A DNA stretch of 64,000 nt from JAZKID01 sp963714065 (GTDB lineage Bacteria; Pseudomonadota; Alphaproteobacteria; Rhizobiales; UBA4765), in contig OY970226.1 of assembly GCA_963714065.1 (NCBI GenBank), positions 1,860,001-1,924,000 of the forward strand, read 5' to 3'. Shown piece by piece: positions 61,333 through 64,000 of the stretch. The notes beneath the pieces are model-generated. The model saw only the letters and a list, made by a program, of their open reading frames with translations. It was not told the DNA's origin and searched no databases. The translations under genes and the position numbers were made by a program. Each line of letters opens with the position of its first letter. Position 1 is the first letter of the stretch.

Positions 61333-61710
61333 ATGGCAAAAACGGTTCTGATTGTTGAGGACAATGAACTCAACATGAAGCTTTTTAACGATCTGCTGGA
61401 AGCCAATGGCTACCAGACATTGCAGACGCGCAACGGTACCGAGGCGCTGGCCCTTGCCCGCCAGCACCGTCCCGATCTGATTCTCATGGATATCCAGCTT
61501 CCCGAGGTTTCCGGCCTCGAAGTCACGAAATGGCTGAAAGACGACGACGAGTTGCGCATGATACCCGTCGTCGCCGTCACCGCCTTCGCCATGAAGGGCG
61601 ACGAGGAGCGCATTCGCGCCGGCGGCTGCGAGGCCTATATTCCGAAGCCGATTTCGGTCAGCAAATTTCTCGATACAATGCGCCAGTTCCTGGGCGATGC
61701 GCGTGGATGA
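61333..61710 (+). CDS. divK: Cell-cycle response regulator DivK
   Basis: A 125-residue stand-alone receiver. The acidic pocket VEDNELN, the phosphoacceptor in DLILMDIQLPEVSG, the switch Thr in VAVTAFAMKGDEER and the Lys in AYIPKPISVSKF are intact. DivK-type regulators feed the CckA-CtrA pathway. ATG 61333 gives the normal length. The gene is followed at once by the second structured element, then pleD. Confidence 0.92.
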   Translation: MAKTVLIVEDNELNMKLFNDLLEANGYQTLQTRNGTEALALARQHRPDLILMDIQLPEVSGLEVTKWLKDDDELRMIPVVAVTAFAMKGDEERIRAGGCEAYIPKPISVSKFLDTMRQFLGDARG

Positions 61711-61980
61711 TAGGGATCTAAACCTGATTAGGAGGCATATTTCGTTGGCTCAAAACGCGTTTTATAAAATAATTTTCAGCGAACGGCGATGTGGGGCATC
61801 GGCGAAGATGAAAATTATTTTAGAAAGCCGTTTTCAGCCAATCCTAAGGGACGCGGCTAAAATGCTCACCCGCGTCGTCGGAAAGCTCGACCGTACTGCC
61901 GGTACGCTCTTCGCTTTCCTTCTTGCGACTGAGTATTTTAGCACGCGCGAAATGCGCCTCCTAATCAGGTTTAGACCCCT
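61711..61980. repeat. Structured inverted-repeat element, copy 2 (divK/pleD junction)
   Basis: 270 bases between the divK stop and pleD start. Terminal arms 61712-61744 and 61948-61980 match at 30 of 33 positions. Stem AAAATAATTTTC (61766-61777) pairs with 61810-61821. GCTAAAATGCTCA (61856-61868) pairs with 61930-61942 with one G-T pair. It shares TTGGCTCAAAACG, GCGTCGTCGGAAAGC and GTACGCTCTTCGCTTTCCT with copy 1. Confidence 0.9.
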
Positions 61981-61983
61981 CGC

Positions 61984-63354
61984 ATGACGGCACGTATTCT
62001 GATTGTCGATGATATTCCGGCCAATGTGAAACTGCTTGCCGACCGTCTGAGCGCCGATTATTTCGACGTGGTGACGGCCGCCGACGGGCTCGAAGCTCTC
62101 ACCCTGCTCGACAAGACGCCATGCGATATCATCCTGCTCGACGTGATGATGCCGCATATCGACGGTTTCGAAACCTGCCGCCGCATCAAGGCCAATCCGA
62201 AAACGCAGCATATTCCCGTGGTGATGGTAACCGCGCTCGATCAGCCCGCCGACCGCGTTTCCGGTCTCGAAGCCGGCGCCGACGATTTCCTGACCAAACC
62301 GATTTCCGATATTGCCCTGATCACGCGCGTGCGCTCGCTGGTGCGTTTGAAACAGCTTACCGACGAACTGCGCCTGCGCAACGAAACGACGCAGGAAATG
62401 GGTATCAATGCGCCGGCGCTTGCCCATGATTTCTGCGGCCAGAAGGGCCGCATTCTGTTGATCGACGATAAGCACAGCTCTTATGAGCGGCTTTTGAGCG
62501 CGTTCCGCGACAAGCACAATTTGGATGTGCAGACCAATCCGCAAGAAGGCCTGGTTCGCGCTTCGGAGGGTGGCTACGATCTTGTCATCGTCAATCTCGG
62601 CCTCAAAAATTACGACGGCTTGCGTTTTTGCAGTCAGATCAGGTCTGTGGAACGTTTGCGGCATCTGCCGCTCCTGATCATCGTCGAGCCGGACGAGCAG
62701 GCGCGCCTGATGCGCGGGCTGGAAATGGGCGTGAACGATTATCTCGTGCGCCCGATCGACCGCAACGAACTTTATGCGCGTGTGGCTACGCAGATCCGCC
62801 GCAAGCGCTATACGGATTATCTGCGCGAAACGGTGCAGACATCGCTGGAACAGGCGGTGATCGACCAGCTCACCGGCCTGCACAACCGCCGCTATATGGA
62901 AAGCCATCTTGCATCGCTCACGAGCCAGATCACGGCGCGCGGCAAGAACCTGTCGCTGCTGATGCTCGATATCGATTATTTCAAGCGCATCAACGATACT
63001 TACGGCCATGATGCGGGCGACGACGTGCTGCGCGAATTCGCGGCGCGTACCAAGAAGGCAGTGCGCGGTATCGATCTCGTCTGCCGTCTCGGCGGCGAGG
63101 AATTCGTGGTCGTCATGCCGGAGGCAGAAATCAGCGTGGCCTATACGGTTGCCGAACGCATCAGGGAAAAAGTGGCGCAGGTGCCGTTTCCCATTCGCGG
63201 CGGCGCCGAACATGTGCAGGCTACCATCTCGATCGGCGTTTCCATGCTGCGCCCGAACGGCGATACGGCCGAGCAGCTGATCAAGCGTGCCGACGAAGCG
63301 CTCTATGCCGCGAAAAGAAACGGCCGCAACCGCGTGGTTTCGGACGCGGCTTAA
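61984..63354 (+). CDS. pleD: Diguanylate cyclase response regulator PleD
   Basis: A 456-residue REC-REC-GGDEF protein. The first receiver (3-120) has IVDDIPANVK, LLDVMMPHIDG and LTKPIS. The second (about 155-270) reads VIVNLGLKNYDG where an Asp would be, so it is likely an adaptor. The GGDEF domain has RLGGEEFVVVMP and the inhibitory RGID site five residues upstream. PleD makes c-di-GMP at the swarmer-to-stalked transition in Caulobacter. The start immediately follows the structured element. Confidence 0.95.
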   Translation: MTARILIVDDIPANVKLLADRLSADYFDVVTAADGLEALTLLDKTPCDIILLDVMMPHIDGFETCRRIKANPKTQHIPVVMVTALDQPADRVSGLEAGADDFLTKPISDIALITRVRSLVRLKQLTDELRLRNETTQEMGINAPALAHDFCGQKGRILLIDDKHSSYERLLSAFRDKHNLDVQTNPQEGLVRASEGGYDLVIVNLGLKNYDGLRFCSQIRSVERLRHLPLLIIVEPDEQARLMRGLEMGVNDYLVRPIDRNELYARVATQIRRKRYTDYLRETVQTSLEQAVIDQLTGLHNRRYMESHLASLTSQITARGKNLSLLMLDIDYFKRINDTYGHDAGDDVLREFAARTKKAVRGIDLVCRLGGEEFVVVMPEAEISVAYTVAERIREKVAQVPFPIRGGAEHVQATISIGVSMLRPNGDTAEQLIKRADEALYAAKRNGRNRVVSDAA

Positions 63355-63361
63355 CTAAATC

Positions 63362-63504
63362 GTCATCCCGGCGACCCTGCTTCGCCAAGACTTCGCAGGG
63401 CTTAGTGAACCAGCCCGCCGAAGCTCGTAAGAGCGAAGGCGGGAGGCCGGGATCTAAATCTTATAAAAAACTTCCGATGAGATCCCCGCTTGCGCGGGGA
63501 TGAC
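63362..63504. repeat. Composite dispersed repeat
   Basis: GTCATCCCGGCGACCCTGCTTCG ... GAGGCCGGGATCT followed by CCCCGCTTGCGCGGGGATGAC. Inner CCCGCCGAAGCTCG / CGAAGGCGGG arms are shared with 6650-6744. It lies between the convergent pleD and rpmG. Confidence 0.8.
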
Positions 63505-63512
63505 GCTTCGCG

Positions 63513-63680
63513 TCACTTAATTTTCGTCTCTTTGAAGAGAACGTGCTTGCGCGCCTTGGGGTCGTATTTGCGCATGCTCAGCTTTTCCGTCTGCGTGCGC
63601 GGATTTTTCTTGGTCACGTAAAACGAGCCGGTGCCGGCTTCGGATTCGAGCTTGATCTTGATAACGGTTTTCTTGGCCAT
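63513..63680 (-). CDS. rpmG: 50S ribosomal protein L33
   Basis: A 55-residue ribosomal protein. The AKKTVIKIKLESEAGTGSFY start and TKKNPRTQTEKLSMRKYDPK centre are typical of L33, with HVLFKETKIK at the end. No zinc cysteines are present, so it is the zinc-free type. AGGT precedes the ATG. Confidence 0.93.
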   Translation of the reverse strand: MAKKTVIKIKLESEAGTGSFYVTKKNPRTQTEKLSMRKYDPKARKHVLFKETKIK

Positions 63681-63765
63681 TGGTTTACCTATACGAATTT
63701 ATTGGTTCTTCTATGGCTTTGCAGCGTTAAAAGGTCAAGGAAATTGGCAAATATAATTACTTTTT

Positions 63766-63871
63766 GTCATCCCCGGCGAGCTTTGCGAAGCAAAGCGAGG
63801 GAAGGGGATCCAAGAAATTTGGGGATTCCCTTCCCCTCGATCGCCTGACGGCGATCTCGGCCGGGAATGAC
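63766..63871. repeat. Dispersed palindromic repeat, family B
   Basis: GTCATCCCCGGCGAG ... GGAAGGGGATCC and GATTCCCTTCCCCTCG ... TCTCGGCCGGGAATGAC. This is the third family B copy, ending three bases from the stop of the last gene. Confidence 0.85.
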
Positions 63872-63873
63872 AA

Positions 63874-64000
63874 TCAGCCTATCATCTCGCAATAATATTT
63901 TTTGCCCTTCGCGTAATAGAAAGGAAAAGGCCGCGCCAAAGCCTTTTCGTCGTATTTTTGCAGCAGGGGCGCAAGGTCGGTCAAAATCTGCTTGGTGATG
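63874..64000 (-). CDS. C-terminal 41 residues of an unidentified protein
   Basis: The frame is open from the window edge to a TGA at 63874-63876 and ends LARPFPFYYAKGKKYYCEMIG. It is too short to assign to a family. Codon use looks native. Confidence 0.55.
   Translation of the reverse strand, partial: ITKQILTDLAPLLQKYDEKALARPFPFYYAKGKKYYCEMIG

Noticed and set aside
61834..63213. A 459-codon minus-strand frame within pleD
   Set aside because: It is antisense to an intact REC-REC-GGDEF protein and shows no motif.
886..63871. Repeats as a CRISPR array
   Set aside because: Copies are scattered kilobases apart, palindromic over their length, and not separated by regular spacers.

Overview
The window reads as a chromosomal segment of a flagellated alphaproteobacterium, GC-rich by eye. 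The evidence is FlaF, FlbT and FliX, a DivK-PleD pair, MotE and a DUF6468-like gene behind fliM, an adrenodoxin-type ferredoxin beside a TrxB-like reductase, EipB, a one-cysteine DksA, canonical sigma-54 promoters and FlbD ftr-like palindromes. The mix fits a Rhodospirillales- or Micavibrionales-like lineage better than Rhizobiales or Caulobacterales, but the genus cannot be named from sequence alone. No rRNA, tRNA or CRISPR array was seen.

Layout. 1-5109: thiamine operon thiO(partial)-thiS-thiG-thiE-thiF/rhodanese-EamA transporter-thiD. 5331-8750: an AT-rich orphan, an FAH-family enzyme, a CheZ-like protein and a dipeptide epimerase. 8802-12170: a four-gene Mla/MCE lipid-transport operon whose lipoprotein gene has a frameshift. 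12205-19120: a small membrane protein, a 1541-residue coiled-coil protein resembling the polar-growth protein GPR/RgsE, an Hpt-like protein lacking its histidine, and two AT-rich tandem paralogues. 19231-21158: ferredoxin, its reductase, and SixA. 21382-32871: hook and filament genes flgE-flgK-flgL, flaF, flbT, flagellin, a small acidic protein, and flgI-flgJ-flgN. 33086-35791: fliX and dksA, then an acquired FkbM-methyltransferase patch ending in a truncated second dksA 3' end, then another AT-rich orphan. 36145-47637: flgF-flgG-flgA-flgH leftward, fliL-fliM-DUF6468-motE-TPR protein rightward, fliO-fliP leftward. 47723-50204: AT-rich orphan paralogues, one copy split by a frameshift. 50393-54102: flgB-flgC-fliE-fliQ-fliR-flhB. 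54150-56011: a decayed IS200-type element and tyrS. 56214-64000: anmK, bpt, ridA-ilvA, eipB, a DUF3572-type gene, divK-pleD, rpmG and the end of an unknown gene.

How the genes work together. About half the window builds or controls the flagellum: rod, hook, rings, filament, export gate, C-ring and regulators. Sigma-54 promoters lie before flgE, flgI and flgF, and ftr-like palindromes lie beside four flagellar units, so a FlbD/FliX-type hierarchy is likely. DivK-PleD would link this to the cell cycle. The thi genes form a thiazole branch plus coupling steps. RidA-IlvA is a metabolic pair in which RidA clears the reactive product of IlvA.

The most unusual signal is a roughly 270-330 bp structured element present twice, at 52694-53025 and 61711-61980. 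Each copy occupies the space between a stop codon and the next start codon inside an operon (fliR/flhB and divK/pleD). The copies share single-stranded blocks, but their stems differ in sequence while staying paired, so the pairing appears to be maintained. Other notable items are a domain shared by FlgL and flagellin, a dksA-flanked transferred patch, at least three palindromic dispersed-repeat families, and four disrupted reading frames.
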